Made by a program: the position numbers and the translations under genes | Assembly (NCBI RefSeq): GCF_014698335.1 | Contig: NZ_JACJSV010000009.1 | Location: 1 to 64,000, forward strand | DNA length: 64,000 nucleotides | Direction: 5' to 3' | Origin: Microcystis viridis FACHB-1342 | GTDB taxonomy: Bacteria; Cyanobacteriota; Cyanobacteriia; Cyanobacteriales; Microcystaceae | Shown here: one piece after another, positions 34,696-43,613 of the stretch | Position numbering within the stretch: the stretch's first letter is position 1 | Layout: every line of letters begins with the position of its first letter | Notes under the pieces: generated by a model | The model's database searches: none | What the model was told of the DNA's origin: nothing | Seen by the model: the letters and a program-made list of their open reading frames with translations, nothing else

Positions 34696-35400
34696 TTAAG
34701 CAATTTCATCGGGATTAATGCCCAATTCTCGCAGCTTTTGGGCTAATTTTTCCGCCCGTTGTTGTTCTCTTTCTTTGGCTAATCTTTCCTGTTCTTTGGC
34801 TAATCTTTCCTGTCGGGCCGACTCTTGAGGGGTGGGAACCAATTCACCTGATTCGGTGAAATAGCGCAATTTATTGGCAAAAATTCCTAAATATAATCCT
34901 AGTTGCTTACTCCATAAATAACCGTTTTCATTGGGGGTAATCGGTTGGTATTGTCCCTCGATTAAAGTGAATCCTTGCCATTCTAAAGTATTAGGATCAA
35001 ACCAAAAATATTCAGGAGTCCGGAAAGTATGCTGATATAGTTCCTTTTTGGCTTTTCTGTCCACATTAGCGGTGGAATCGGAGAGAATTTCGATGATTAG
35101 ATTGGGATATTTACCCCCTTCTCCCCAGACAACCCAACTTTTCCTGGGACGTTTCTCTGTATCTAAAACCACGAAAAAATCTGGTCCACAAAAATCTCGC
35201 TGTTTCAGTTGTCTTTCGTTATAATAAATAGTCAAATTGCCCGAGGCATAGTAATCGTTTCTATCTTGCCAGAGCCAATCAAGACAAGATAATAATAAAA
35301 TAATTTGTTGTAAATGCAGATCACTTTCCAAGGGTGGTTCATCACTCCATAAATCGGTGGGAGGACAGACAATATCGGTAGCAATATCTAGGGTTGTCAT
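34696..35400 (-). CDS. Uma2-family (DUF820) protein with coiled-coil tail
   Basis: The 234-residue protein has the PD-(D/E)XK-like Uma2 core: GPDFFVVLDT, PNLIIEILSDSTANVDRKAKKELY and YFWFDPNTLEWQGF. The C-terminus is a charged coiled coil (QERLAKEQERLAKEREQQ) ending LRELGINPDEI, common in cyanobacterial members. This family is greatly expanded in Microcystis; its role is unproven. The N-terminal Uma2 domain lacks nothing obvious. Confidence 0.85.
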   Translation of the reverse strand: MTTLDIATDIVCPPTDLWSDEPPLESDLHLQQIILLLSCLDWLWQDRNDYYASGNLTIYYNERQLKQRDFCGPDFFVVLDTEKRPRKSWVVWGEGGKYPNLIIEILSDSTANVDRKAKKELYQHTFRTPEYFWFDPNTLEWQGFTLIEGQYQPITPNENGYLWSKQLGLYLGIFANKLRYFTESGELVPTPQESARQERLAKEQERLAKEREQQRAEKLAQKLRELGINPDEIA

Positions 35401-35559
35401 CGTTTATAAACCCATTGAGTCAATTTGGGGTGATTCTAGCAACAAGCCACAATCAATACAATTATATTATAAGTCCGATCGTTTTGCTTGTATATAGGGT
35501 GTTAGGAGTCGGTTGGGGAAGTCAGAATATCATGACCTCAATCCCCTTGGTTGAAGGAC

Positions 35560-35799
35560 TTATAAAAACCAGAAAAAAGCAACTAAAATAACGGTGAGAG
35601 TGGCGGCAAAAATGAGAGCGTATTCAATTTTTTGATTGATAATACCAATAACCATGACTAGGGTAATTGCCAGAAGAAACACACCGATATAGACTAGATT
35701 TTGAGAACCTGAATTAACTAAATTATTATTTAAAGTCGGTGTGGGTGTGGGAGTTTGTAGAATTGTTGATGAGAGACTAATCGTGGAGGTAATGAACAT
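35560..35799 (-). CDS. Small membrane protein
   Basis: The 79-residue product has a Pro/Thr-rich region (TPTPTPTLNN) and two hydrophobic segments, LVYIGVFLLAITLVMVIGI and YALIFAATLTVILVAFFWF. It is divergent from the glutaredoxin-like gene, 8 bases away. No family is recognised; the two clean membrane segments support a real gene. Confidence 0.55.
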   Translation of the reverse strand: MFITSTISLSSTILQTPTPTPTLNNNLVNSGSQNLVYIGVFLLAITLVMVIGIINQKIEYALIFAATLTVILVAFFWFL

Positions 35800-35807
35800 A
35801 AATATTT

Positions 35808-36074
35808 ATGACTACCATAGAACTAATTTTATACAGTAAGCCGGACTGTCATCTTTGCGAAGGGTTGCTAGAAAAACTAGAAAAAATCCGTCAACCGGAG
35901 TGGCAGTTAGAAATTAGGGACATTACCAGTCGAGAGGATTGGTTTAACGCTTATCAGTACGAAATCCCCGTTCTCTGTCAAAAACTGGCCACGGGGGAAA
36001 AAATCATCCCTCGTCTTTCCCCCCGGGCAAATGCCGAACAATTAGCCCGTCTTTTAGCCAATAATTTAACCTAG
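35808..36074 (+). CDS. Glutaredoxin-like protein
   Basis: The 88-residue protein has a thioredoxin fold with an N-terminal CHLC active site (YSKPDCHLCEGLLEKLE) and the cis-proline region YEIPVLCQKL. It belongs to the glutaredoxin family DUF836 type. It may reduce disulfides or bind a metal; the partner is unknown. The C-terminus (RLSPRANAEQLARLL) matches the family's last helix. Confidence 0.82.
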   Translation: MTTIELILYSKPDCHLCEGLLEKLEKIRQPEWQLEIRDITSREDWFNAYQYEIPVLCQKLATGEKIIPRLSPRANAEQLARLLANNLT

Positions 36075-36077
36075 GGG

Positions 36078-37271
36078 CTAATTACCCGGACTAGGAATAA
36101 CGACTGGACTAGGAGAGGGAGAAGACTGGGCGACTGGTTGCGGTTTGGCTGCGGGTTGAGTTTGATACCATTTAAAGTGTTGGTAGGCCGTGCGCGATAT
36201 TTGTTGAATCAGAGTCCTAGCGTTACTATCATTGTGGGGACGTTTGACCATCACTGCTCCTAGATAGCGTTTCCCGTTGGGCATATCAATAATCCCCGCA
36301 TCCGCTAACATTGAGCCAATATCACCGGTTTTATGGGCAATATCGGCGGATTTCTCGATACCTTGGGGCAGCAGGGTGCGAGTGCGCGTTTCCTGCATAA
36401 TATTCAATAGACGATCGCGGGAACGTAAACTAAGTAATTCCCCTTGATTAACTTTTCCTAAGATTGTCACCAAATCTCTCGGACTTGTGGTATTAGTTCC
36501 TTCCAAGTCTGGTAAAGGGTTATTAATTACCGTACTGGTCAAACCCCAAGCTTGAAAACGCTGATTAAGAGCCTTTTTGCCGCCCATCCGCTTAATTAAC
36601 ATATTAGTAGCGGTATTATCGCTAATTACGTTCATTTTAGTGGCGGTTTCTAGGGCAGTATAGGTTTTATTCAATCCTAGATACTGCATATCCCCGGACC
36701 CACTGGCCAGGACATCCTTAGTGGCCACAAGGGTTTCATCGAGACGAATTTTCCCCGCGTCCACATCCTCAAAAAAGGCCACCAGAATCGGGATTTTAAT
36801 CGTACTAGCGGCAGCAAAAATAGTATCTCCGCGAAAATTAGCGTAAGCACCGTTATCAAGGTCAATAAATAATGCTCCCGCCTGTAATTTCGGATATTTG
36901 ACCGCTAAAGCCTGTAATTTCTGGTTAAGGCTGCTGAGATTTTCGTTTAAGACTAAGGTGGTCGGTTTTGGGGTGACGAGTTTGAGAGTCGGGGAATTAG
37001 TAGCGGTGGGTTTTGGGTGTAGGGGTAATTTGCTCGGATCCACCACCGTTAAAACCGTACCAGCGATCGCACCTAAACCGACACCAAGGATAGAGAAGCG
37101 AAGAACCTGAAGGAGAAAAGAAGCGATTAGGTTGGGTTTACGCTGTTTTTTTGTCCTTTTAACTGGTACAGGCTTTTTGTTATTGTTTAAGTCCATGGAC
37201 CTAGGGGACTCAGGGCCAGATTGAACTTTACTAGGACGACGAGTTACTTGACGAGTCACGGTTTTCCTCAA
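36078..37271 (-). CDS. Membrane-anchored serine hydrolase, class A beta-lactamase fold
   Basis: The 397-residue protein has a basic N-terminus, one membrane anchor (LRFSILGVGLGAIAGTVLTVV) and a periplasmic beta-lactamase-like domain. It shows the S-x-x-K motif (AASTIKIPI), SDN (ISDNTATNML) and KTG (AHKTGDIG). A clear class A omega-loop Glu was not identified, so it may be a peptidoglycan-related hydrolase rather than a true beta-lactamase. The C-terminus is Pro/Ser-rich and low complexity. Confidence 0.8.
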   Translation of the reverse strand: MRKTVTRQVTRRPSKVQSGPESPRSMDLNNNKKPVPVKRTKKQRKPNLIASFLLQVLRFSILGVGLGAIAGTVLTVVDPSKLPLHPKPTATNSPTLKLVTPKPTTLVLNENLSSLNQKLQALAVKYPKLQAGALFIDLDNGAYANFRGDTIFAAASTIKIPILVAFFEDVDAGKIRLDETLVATKDVLASGSGDMQYLGLNKTYTALETATKMNVISDNTATNMLIKRMGGKKALNQRFQAWGLTSTVINNPLPDLEGTNTTSPRDLVTILGKVNQGELLSLRSRDRLLNIMQETRTRTLLPQGIEKSADIAHKTGDIGSMLADAGIIDMPNGKRYLGAVMVKRPHNDSNARTLIQQISRTAYQHFKWYQTQPAAKPQPVAQSSPSPSPVVIPSPGN

Positions 37272-37286
37272 GGGTATCCAGATTTA

Positions 37287-38087
37287 TTATCGGTCGCTAG
37301 GAGAATTTTTTTTCTTGCCCTTGAGACTATCAAGACCGAGAAAAAGTTGCCCGATACTTTCAATATGACCGATAATACCCCGCAGCAGGGCTAATTCCTC
37401 CACCGTGGGCCGGGCCCGATGATAAAATTGCCGGAATTTCTCCATCCTAGCGGCGGCGGTGTGGGGGTAAAGATAGCCAATTTTGAGCAAAAAGCTCTCT
37501 AAGTGCTGATAATAGCCTTCTAGAGCCTCAAAAGTGGCATTAGGGAGCATTTCTAACGGGGGTTCGAGCCTATTTTCCGTCGCCATTTGGTACAGTTCGT
37601 AGGAGCAAACCGCCACCGCTTGGGCCAGATTAAGGGAGGAATATTGAGGATTAGCGGGAATACCGACAAAACGCTGGGCGTGGTTCAGTTCGCTGTTACT
37701 TAAACCCCGGTCTTCTGGCCCGAAAATTAGGGCCGATTCTAGGTTAGGGGTGAGTAACCAGGGTAAGGCGGTCCGGGGTGTTTCGAGGGGAGTATTCAGG
37801 TGACGGGGTTTCGAGGTGGTGGCAATGATGCGATGACAACCCTGCAAAGCTTCCAGAAGGGTGGCTACCTGTGAACAGTTTTCTAGGACTTCAATTCCGT
37901 GTACTGCCATGCGTCGCGCTTCTTCTGCAAGGATATCACAGGCGGGATTGACGATAATTAAGCGACTTAAGCCCATATTCCGCATAATTCTGGCAGTGGA
38001 ACCCACATTTAAGGCTCCTGCAGGTTCAACTAAAATAATTCTCAGGCGATCGAGTGGGGAACTCTGATTATTTTCATCTACACTCAT
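37287..38087 (-). CDS. RNA methyltransferase, TrmJ/SpoU type
   Basis: The 266-residue protein has SPOUT-fold motifs: ILVEPAGALNVGSTARIMRNMG (motif 1), LIFGPEDRGLSN (motif 2) and SSLNLAQAVAVCSYEL (motif 3). These form the trefoil knot that binds SAM and the 2'-O-ribose target. The match is to TrmJ (tRNA Cm32/Um32), but the target is inferred. The C-terminal extension is helical. Confidence 0.85.
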   Translation of the reverse strand: MSVDENNQSSPLDRLRIILVEPAGALNVGSTARIMRNMGLSRLIIVNPACDILAEEARRMAVHGIEVLENCSQVATLLEALQGCHRIIATTSKPRHLNTPLETPRTALPWLLTPNLESALIFGPEDRGLSNSELNHAQRFVGIPANPQYSSLNLAQAVAVCSYELYQMATENRLEPPLEMLPNATFEALEGYYQHLESFLLKIGYLYPHTAAARMEKFRQFYHRARPTVEELALLRGIIGHIESIGQLFLGLDSLKGKKKNSPSDR

Positions 38088-38123
38088 AGATAAGGCGCAG
38101 TTTTTGACTTTTTAATTTTAATC

Positions 38124-38279
38124 ATGGCACGTCAGGTCTCGAAGTCCGATCTTCCCAGTAAAATTTGTCCCGTTTGCGGTTTATCCTTTACTTGGCGCAA
38201 AAAGTGGCAAAACTGTTGGCATGAGGTCAAATACTGTTCAGAACGCTGTCGTCGTCGCAAGTCCTCGGCCAATCAGTAA
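38124..38279 (+). CDS. DUF2256 small zinc-binding protein
   Basis: The 51-residue frame starts [20 protein letters not shown] and continues with FTWRKKW and [11 protein letters not shown]. The CPVC and C-x3-C pairs form a small zinc site, and the sequence is a clear DUF2256 protein. It is divergent from the methyltransferase gene. Function unknown. Confidence 0.85.
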   Translation: MARQVSKSDLPSKICPVCGLSFTWRKKWQNCWHEVKYCSERCRRRKSSANQ

Positions 38280-38448
38280 AAAGCCGAGAATTTTAACTAT
38301 CAAATAGGCACTCTTGCAAAGGGCAATTTTTAGCTGAGGACTTAGATGGGTAATTAATTTTGCTTGGGTACTCTATTAGCTTTTAATTTTACGGTTAATT
38401 TAGTAAGCTGATACTTGACTAAATTAAATTTTTCTTAAGAGAATCTCA

Positions 38449-39597
38449 ATGCACATTGCCTGGTTAGGAAAAAAATCTCCTTTTTGCGGTAACGTTACCT
38501 ATGGGCGAGAAGTGACTAATTCCCTGCTCGATCGAGATTATCAAGTCAGTTTTCTGCATTTTTCTTCCGAAAAACCCACCGTAAGCGATTGGCCCGACTT
38601 TTACGACGAAATCACCCTGCCACGTCTCTATAGTTCCCAAGTCTATACTATTCCCACCCTGAAATCGAGTCGGGTTCTACAGGATAAACTCAGGGAACTG
38701 AAACCCGATCTAGTTCATGCGTCCTTACCCCTGTCTCCCCTCGATTTTCTGCTACCGGAAATTTGTGAGTCTTTAGATTTGCCTCTAGTGGCGACTTTTC
38801 ACCCGGCTTTTGATAGTAAAATTCGCAATCTCATCTCTAGTACCCAATTATTAACCTACCAACTACACGCCCCTTTTTTAGCTAATTACGATAAGGTAAT
38901 TATTTTTTCCACCTCTCAACGGGATTTTTTAGTTAAATTGGGAGTTCCCGAAGAAAAATTAGCAATTATTCCCAATGGGGTTGATATTAATAAGTATTGT
39001 CCAGGACTATCGAATATTAAAGCTCAATATAATGCCGATTGTTTATTTATTTATCTCGGTCGGATCATGCCGGAGAAAAATGTAGAATCTTTATTGAAAG
39101 CCTGGAAAAAAACCAATTTAGGGGATAGATGCAAACTGCTCATTGTTGGAGATGGTCCGTTGACTCCTTCCCTTAAACCTTTTTATGGGGAAGAAGATGG
39201 TATTATCTGGTTAGGTTTTATCGGCGATGAAAATAAACGAATTGAAATTCTGCGCGGGGTTGACGGCTTTATTTTACCCTCTTTAGTGGAAGGTTTATCG
39301 ATTTCCCTTTTGGAAGCGATGGCCTGCGGTGTTGCTTGTCTGGCTACGGATGTGGGTGCCGATGGGGAAGTGTTAAAAGGTGCGGGAATAGTTCTAGATA
39401 CTAGAGGACTAATTACCCAATTAAAAACTCTCTTGCCTGTATTACGAGATCATCCCGAATTAACCACAATTTTAGGTCAAAAAGCCCGTCAAAGAGTTTT
39501 AGAATCTTACACTCTTAGCAAAAATATCGATCGCTTACAGTTAGTTTATCAAGAAGTGTTAGCCCAAAAACATTCTTCTCTTAGCTACTTTCACTAA
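38449..39597 (+). CDS. dgdA: Digalactosyldiacylglycerol synthase (DgdA/KtrE type glycosyltransferase)
   Basis: The 382-residue protein is a GT-B fold, GT4-like enzyme: FHPAFD, LAIIPNGVDINKY, LFIYLGRIMPEKN, LIVGDGPL and the E-x7-E motif in PSLVEGLSISLLEAMACG. Linkage directly to ktrB matches Synechocystis slr1508-slr1509, where the glycosyltransferase was first called ktrE for its effect on K+ uptake and later shown to be DgdA. It transfers galactose to MGDG to make DGDG for thylakoids. The gene identity is inferred from that linkage as well as motifs. Confidence 0.82.
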   Translation: MHIAWLGKKSPFCGNVTYGREVTNSLLDRDYQVSFLHFSSEKPTVSDWPDFYDEITLPRLYSSQVYTIPTLKSSRVLQDKLRELKPDLVHASLPLSPLDFLLPEICESLDLPLVATFHPAFDSKIRNLISSTQLLTYQLHAPFLANYDKVIIFSTSQRDFLVKLGVPEEKLAIIPNGVDINKYCPGLSNIKAQYNADCLFIYLGRIMPEKNVESLLKAWKKTNLGDRCKLLIVGDGPLTPSLKPFYGEEDGIIWLGFIGDENKRIEILRGVDGFILPSLVEGLSISLLEAMACGVACLATDVGADGEVLKGAGIVLDTRGLITQLKTLLPVLRDHPELTTILGQKARQRVLESYTLSKNIDRLQLVYQEVLAQKHSSLSYFH

Positions 39598-39606
39598 GGA
39601 ATTTAT

Positions 39607-40941
39607 ATGACGATTGCCCGGACAATTTGCTTGGGATTTATGGCGGTAATTTTAGCGGGAACTTCCCTGTTAATGTTGCCTGTTTCTACCACTAGCGGCA
39701 CTTGGAATGATCCAATTGTTGCCCTCTTTACCTCCACTTCTGCTGTCTGTGTCACGGGTTTAGCAGTGGTAGATACGGGTACTTATTTTTCTTTTTGGGG
39801 TCAATTATTTATCGCTTTATTAATTCAAGTGGGTGGACTGGGATATATGACCACTACCACTTTTTTAATGTTATTAATTGGGCGAAAATTTGACCTGAGA
39901 CAGAAGTTAGCAATTCAAGAATCTTTTGATCGACCTTTCCTACAAGGTAGTCAAAGTTTAATGAAATCAGTGATTGCTACTACTTTAGTTTTTGAGTTAA
40001 CAGCAACTTTGGTTATGTTAACTGTCTTCGCCCAAAAGTATGATTTTAGATATGCGGTGTGGTTATCTTTATTTCATAGTATTAGTGCTTGGAATAATGC
40101 GGGTTTTGGCTTGTTTAAAGATAACTTGATGTCCTATCATTCTTCAATTATTATTAACTTATCTATCACAGGACTGATCATTTTTGGAGGTATCGGTTAT
40201 CAGGTAATTATCGAGTTTTACACTTGGTTTATTTACCGCTTTCAATATAAACGAAAAGGCTTTGTTTTTTCTCTTAACTATAAAGTTGCTATCAGCACAA
40301 CTATATTTTTATTAGTGATAGGAACCTTGGCTTTTTTACTTACTGAACAGGGAAATGGTGACACTTTGGCTAATTTATCACTGAAAGATAAATTGCTGGG
40401 TGCTTGGTTCCAATCGGTAACATCGAGAACAGCAGGATTTAATACCATTGATATTGGTAAAATTTCCGTAGAAGGTTTATTAATTACCATGGCTTTGATG
40501 TTTATAGGAGCCAGTCCTAGCGGTACAGGGGGAGGTATTAAAACCACAACTTTTAGGATTTTATATAACTGTACCCGCTCGGTTTTACGGGGACGTGAAG
40601 AAGTGACTCTTTATCAAAGACGCATTCCTATGCCGTTAATTTTAAAGTCAATGGCGGTGGTTTTTGGTTCAGTTATAGCGATTATTATCTCCACCCTAGC
40701 TATCTCATTTGTGGAGACAGATTTTAAAATGATTCAACTATTTTTCGAGGTAGTTTCTGCCTTTGGAACTGTCGGCTTATCTATGGGAATAACCGCCGCT
40801 TTATCACCGATCTCTAAGTTAATTATCGTTTTTATGATGTATCTTGGACGGGTAGGAGTTATACTTTTAATAGCGGCCATTATCGGCGATCCGAAACCAA
40901 CAGTTATTAATTACCCCGAAGAAAACCTTTTAGTGGGATAA
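39607..40941 (+). CDS. ktrB: Na+-dependent K+ uptake channel subunit KtrB
   Basis: The 444-residue protein has the TrkH/KtrB fold of four M1-P-M2 repeats. Filter-like glycine segments are visible at SAVCVTGLAV, SAWNNAGFGLF, SRTAGFNTIDIG and SAFGTVGLSMG, and the gating-loop region at ASPSGTGGGIKT. It forms the membrane channel of the Ktr system. It lies 9 bases downstream of dgdA and 78 bases upstream of ktrA, so the three are likely one operon. Confidence 0.93.
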   Translation: MTIARTICLGFMAVILAGTSLLMLPVSTTSGTWNDPIVALFTSTSAVCVTGLAVVDTGTYFSFWGQLFIALLIQVGGLGYMTTTTFLMLLIGRKFDLRQKLAIQESFDRPFLQGSQSLMKSVIATTLVFELTATLVMLTVFAQKYDFRYAVWLSLFHSISAWNNAGFGLFKDNLMSYHSSIIINLSITGLIIFGGIGYQVIIEFYTWFIYRFQYKRKGFVFSLNYKVAISTTIFLLVIGTLAFLLTEQGNGDTLANLSLKDKLLGAWFQSVTSRTAGFNTIDIGKISVEGLLITMALMFIGASPSGTGGGIKTTTFRILYNCTRSVLRGREEVTLYQRRIPMPLILKSMAVVFGSVIAIIISTLAISFVETDFKMIQLFFEVVSAFGTVGLSMGITAALSPISKLIIVFMMYLGRVGVILLIAAIIGDPKPTVINYPEENLLVG

Positions 40942-41019
40942 TTAATATCAGTTATCAGTTTCTCTTGTCTCCTCACTCATTGACACTAGCATTTTAAATG
41001 CGTAACAGTTTAACTTCTT

Positions 41020-41709
41020 ATGCAATCAATTAAATTTTTTAGTAGTATGCGTCCCCAAAATCGCCAATTTGCCGTCATCGGATTAGGCAGATTTGGGCGA
41101 GCCGTTTGTGAAACCCTACGCAAACAAGGTTATCAAGTGGTAGGGACAGATATTGACGAAGGATTAGTAGCACAAGCGTTATCTGATCGAATAGTAGATA
41201 ATGCGATCGAACTTGATTCTACCAAACCTAACGCTCTGCGAGAAGCGGGAATTTTTGAAACCGATACGGTGATTGTCGCTATTGGTAAATACGTGGAAGA
41301 AAGTATCATTACTACTCTCAATTGTAAGGAAGCGGGGGTTAATTTTGTCGCCGCTAAAGCCTCCACAGAAATCCATGGAAAATTACTCAAAAAAGTTGGC
41401 GCAGATTTAGTAGTGTTTCCCGAATACGATGCCGGTTGTGAGTTAGCGCACCGTTTAACTAGACCATCAATTTTAGAACGATTTGATCTCGATCCTGAAC
41501 ATAGTATTGTCGAGTTAAAAGTCCCGGAAGCTTTTCACGGTAAAACCCTAGCAGAGTTAGAAATTCGTAATCGTTATGGGTTAAATATTGTCGCTGTCGG
41601 TAATGCGGAAAAATTCAAGATTAACCCCAATCCCCAAGAAAGATTACACAAGGATTTAGCCATGGTGGTAATTGGTTCTAACCGAGATATTCAGCGTTTA
41701 CCGATGTAA
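41020..41709 (+). CDS. ktrA: KtrA regulatory subunit (RCK domain)
   Basis: The 229-residue protein has an N-terminal Rossmann RCK domain (FAVIGLGRFGRAVCETLRKQG, VVGTDID) that binds nucleotides and a C-terminal TrkA-C domain (VELKVPEAFHGKTLAELEI). It gates KtrB in response to ATP/ADP. In Synechocystis ktrA is unlinked to ktrB, whereas here it is adjacent. An internal Met (MRPQNRQF) at 41047 is a possible start. Confidence 0.92.
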   Translation: MQSIKFFSSMRPQNRQFAVIGLGRFGRAVCETLRKQGYQVVGTDIDEGLVAQALSDRIVDNAIELDSTKPNALREAGIFETDTVIVAIGKYVEESIITTLNCKEAGVNFVAAKASTEIHGKLLKKVGADLVVFPEYDAGCELAHRLTRPSILERFDLDPEHSIVELKVPEAFHGKTLAELEIRNRYGLNIVAVGNAEKFKINPNPQERLHKDLAMVVIGSNRDIQRLPM

Positions 41710-41791
41710 AATTTAGTCAAATAGATGAAGGCGATTTTTTAGCCGTCAGCCTTTTAGCCGTCAGCCGTCAGCTTTTTTCTCCTGATATCCC

Positions 41792-41858
41792 TGTTCACTG
41801 ATAACTGATAACTGATAACTGATAACTGATAACTGATAACTGATAACTGATAACTGAT
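41792..41858. repeat. Heptamer tandem repeat (CTGATAA)n
   Basis: About nine copies of CTGATAA lie head to tail, ending at the stop codon of the SpoIID-like gene. Related short runs are at 48913-48945 and 63740-63790, and degenerate ones at 6772-6805 and 52800-52830. This is the short tandem (STRR-like) repeat type known from cyanobacteria. Confidence 0.8.
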
Positions 41859-43456
41859 TAATTTCCTCGCCAAAAGATAATCGAATTATTGAGAGGTTGG
41901 ATGGTGGTACCGGGATAATAGAAAGCGAGAATTTGTTCAGGAGACCAACCCAAACGGGCTAAATTATAGGAACCAAATTGACTTAATCCTACCCCGTGGC
42001 CGAAACCGCCACCAATAAAGTTATAACCCTGGATCTGTCGATTGGTATCGTAGATAGGATCGATGTAGAATAGGGTACTGCGAGGCGGTCCTAAGGCACT
42101 ACGCACCTCATTTTTATGCAGTTCCAAAATCCCCTTATCGGTTTGAATGGTCATAGTCAGAATCCGACCGGAAGGAGAGCGTTTAGTCACTTCCATCCAT
42201 TGGATTTTCTGGAAGTCGGCCAGGGGATGTTTTCGCCGTGTTAAATAGGTTTCTAGGTCTTGACTCAAATCAGCTAAAGAAGCTTGTTTTTGCCAGCGAA
42301 AAACCCGTCGTCCCGTCTCATTAAAACCATCTTTAAGATTAATAAACTGGCGAAAAGTTGTCTCATTAGCGAGGGATTGTTTCGACAGATCCCAGACTCG
42401 ATTAGGGGAGTCCACCACTGCCCGGAGATAAGGTCTTTCTTCCCCATCCCACACATCACTAAAGAGGGCAGTTATTCCGCCGGTGGTGGAGGAATAAAGG
42501 GCATCCACTAACTCATTTTGGTAGGTTAAAACCAGTCCTTGGGTAGCTGCGATCGCTTGATCAGCCCGGGGATTAGTTCCCGTCAATCCATAATAAACTT
42601 GACAATGGGTATCGGCACAGAGTTCGTAATTATCGGCTTGAAAACGGCGGAGATTGCGGAGGGCGTAGGTACGGGCGATAATAGTTTGCGCTTGGGTGGC
42701 ACTTTCTGGGGCATCATGACCGATTTCGTGGGGGACAACCCCACGCAGGTAGGTTTCAAGGGGAACGTTATTAACTAGGGTAAAAGTGCCGTAGGCGTTG
42801 GGCTGTAGGCGCATAGTCCCACCGTACAAACGTACCTGATCGGGGCTATGGCTGACTTGAATCAGGTTTTTTTGGCTCTCGATTTCCAATTCTTTGGGAA
42901 AATAGCGCACCCCGTTGATTTGGAAAGAAACTTGCGGCTTTTCTTTGAGTAAAACACTATTAATATAGGGTTGATTGTAGCCTTTGGCTTGCAAACTGGT
43001 CAGCAACCAATGTCGCACTAGGGGATTTTCATAAACTTCTCGCTTTGCCCAAACCTGCCAGCGTCCGGGTTGGGTGATTTCCACTTTAATGCCCATTTTT
43101 GCCCAGTTTTTGGCGCTATTTTCGGCGGTTTCAAAGGTGGCGTGGTCGCTTAAAATGACTTTTTCTTGGAGGATGGGAGAAGCAAGGGGACGGGGAATAA
43201 CTTCTAATTGTAGGCGATTGGTTTGCAGGGTTTGGGATTGGCCATCTTCTCCTACCACGCGCAGGGTGAGATTATCACCACTGGTACTGCTCAGGGTTAA
43301 TTTTTCCTTGGCTTCATCGCCAAAACGTTGGACAATGCCCACTCTCAGAAGTACATCCTTGGCCATAGCGGCAGGAATTAGGGTTAAACTGAGCAAGATC
43401 GCCGCAGTTATGGAATCGATGCTAATTATTGGTTTTTTTTCCTTGATTTTTAGCAT
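41858..43456 (-). CDS. Secreted SpoIID/LytB-domain protein
   Basis: The 532-residue protein has an N-terminal hydrophobic signal (ISIDSITAAILLSLTLIPAAMA). The SpoIID domain is in the second half: TYLRGVVPHEIG, SATQAQTIIARTYALRN, YYGLTGTNPRADQAI, and FIGGGFGHGVGLSQFGSYNLARLG near the end. SpoIID is a lytic transglycosylase of sporulating bacteria; cyanobacterial relatives presumably act on peptidoglycan. The catalytic Glu is likely in VPHEIG. The stop abuts the CTGATAA repeat. Confidence 0.85.
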   Translation of the reverse strand: MLKIKEKKPIISIDSITAAILLSLTLIPAAMAKDVLLRVGIVQRFGDEAKEKLTLSSTSGDNLTLRVVGEDGQSQTLQTNRLQLEVIPRPLASPILQEKVILSDHATFETAENSAKNWAKMGIKVEITQPGRWQVWAKREVYENPLVRHWLLTSLQAKGYNQPYINSVLLKEKPQVSFQINGVRYFPKELEIESQKNLIQVSHSPDQVRLYGGTMRLQPNAYGTFTLVNNVPLETYLRGVVPHEIGHDAPESATQAQTIIARTYALRNLRRFQADNYELCADTHCQVYYGLTGTNPRADQAIAATQGLVLTYQNELVDALYSSTTGGITALFSDVWDGEERPYLRAVVDSPNRVWDLSKQSLANETTFRQFINLKDGFNETGRRVFRWQKQASLADLSQDLETYLTRRKHPLADFQKIQWMEVTKRSPSGRILTMTIQTDKGILELHKNEVRSALGPPRSTLFYIDPIYDTNRQIQGYNFIGGGFGHGVGLSQFGSYNLARLGWSPEQILAFYYPGTTIQPLNNSIIFWRGN

Positions 43457-43613
43457 AAAGTCAAGTATCTGTTAATAAGTTTTCATAAAATTTGAGGATA
43501 TTCAGAGATTATAGCAGCAAGCCGTTGGGGAAATGGGGAAATGGGGAAATGGGGAATTTCAGCTAAAACCCTAAAAACCCAACACCCTAAAACCCCAACC
43601 GCCAACAAAGCAC

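Noticed and set aside
41792-41858. CTGATAA repeats as a CRISPR or origin iteron array
   Set aside because: The period is 7 bases with no spacers, and no replication gene or DnaA-box cluster is adjacent; it is a short tandem repeat.
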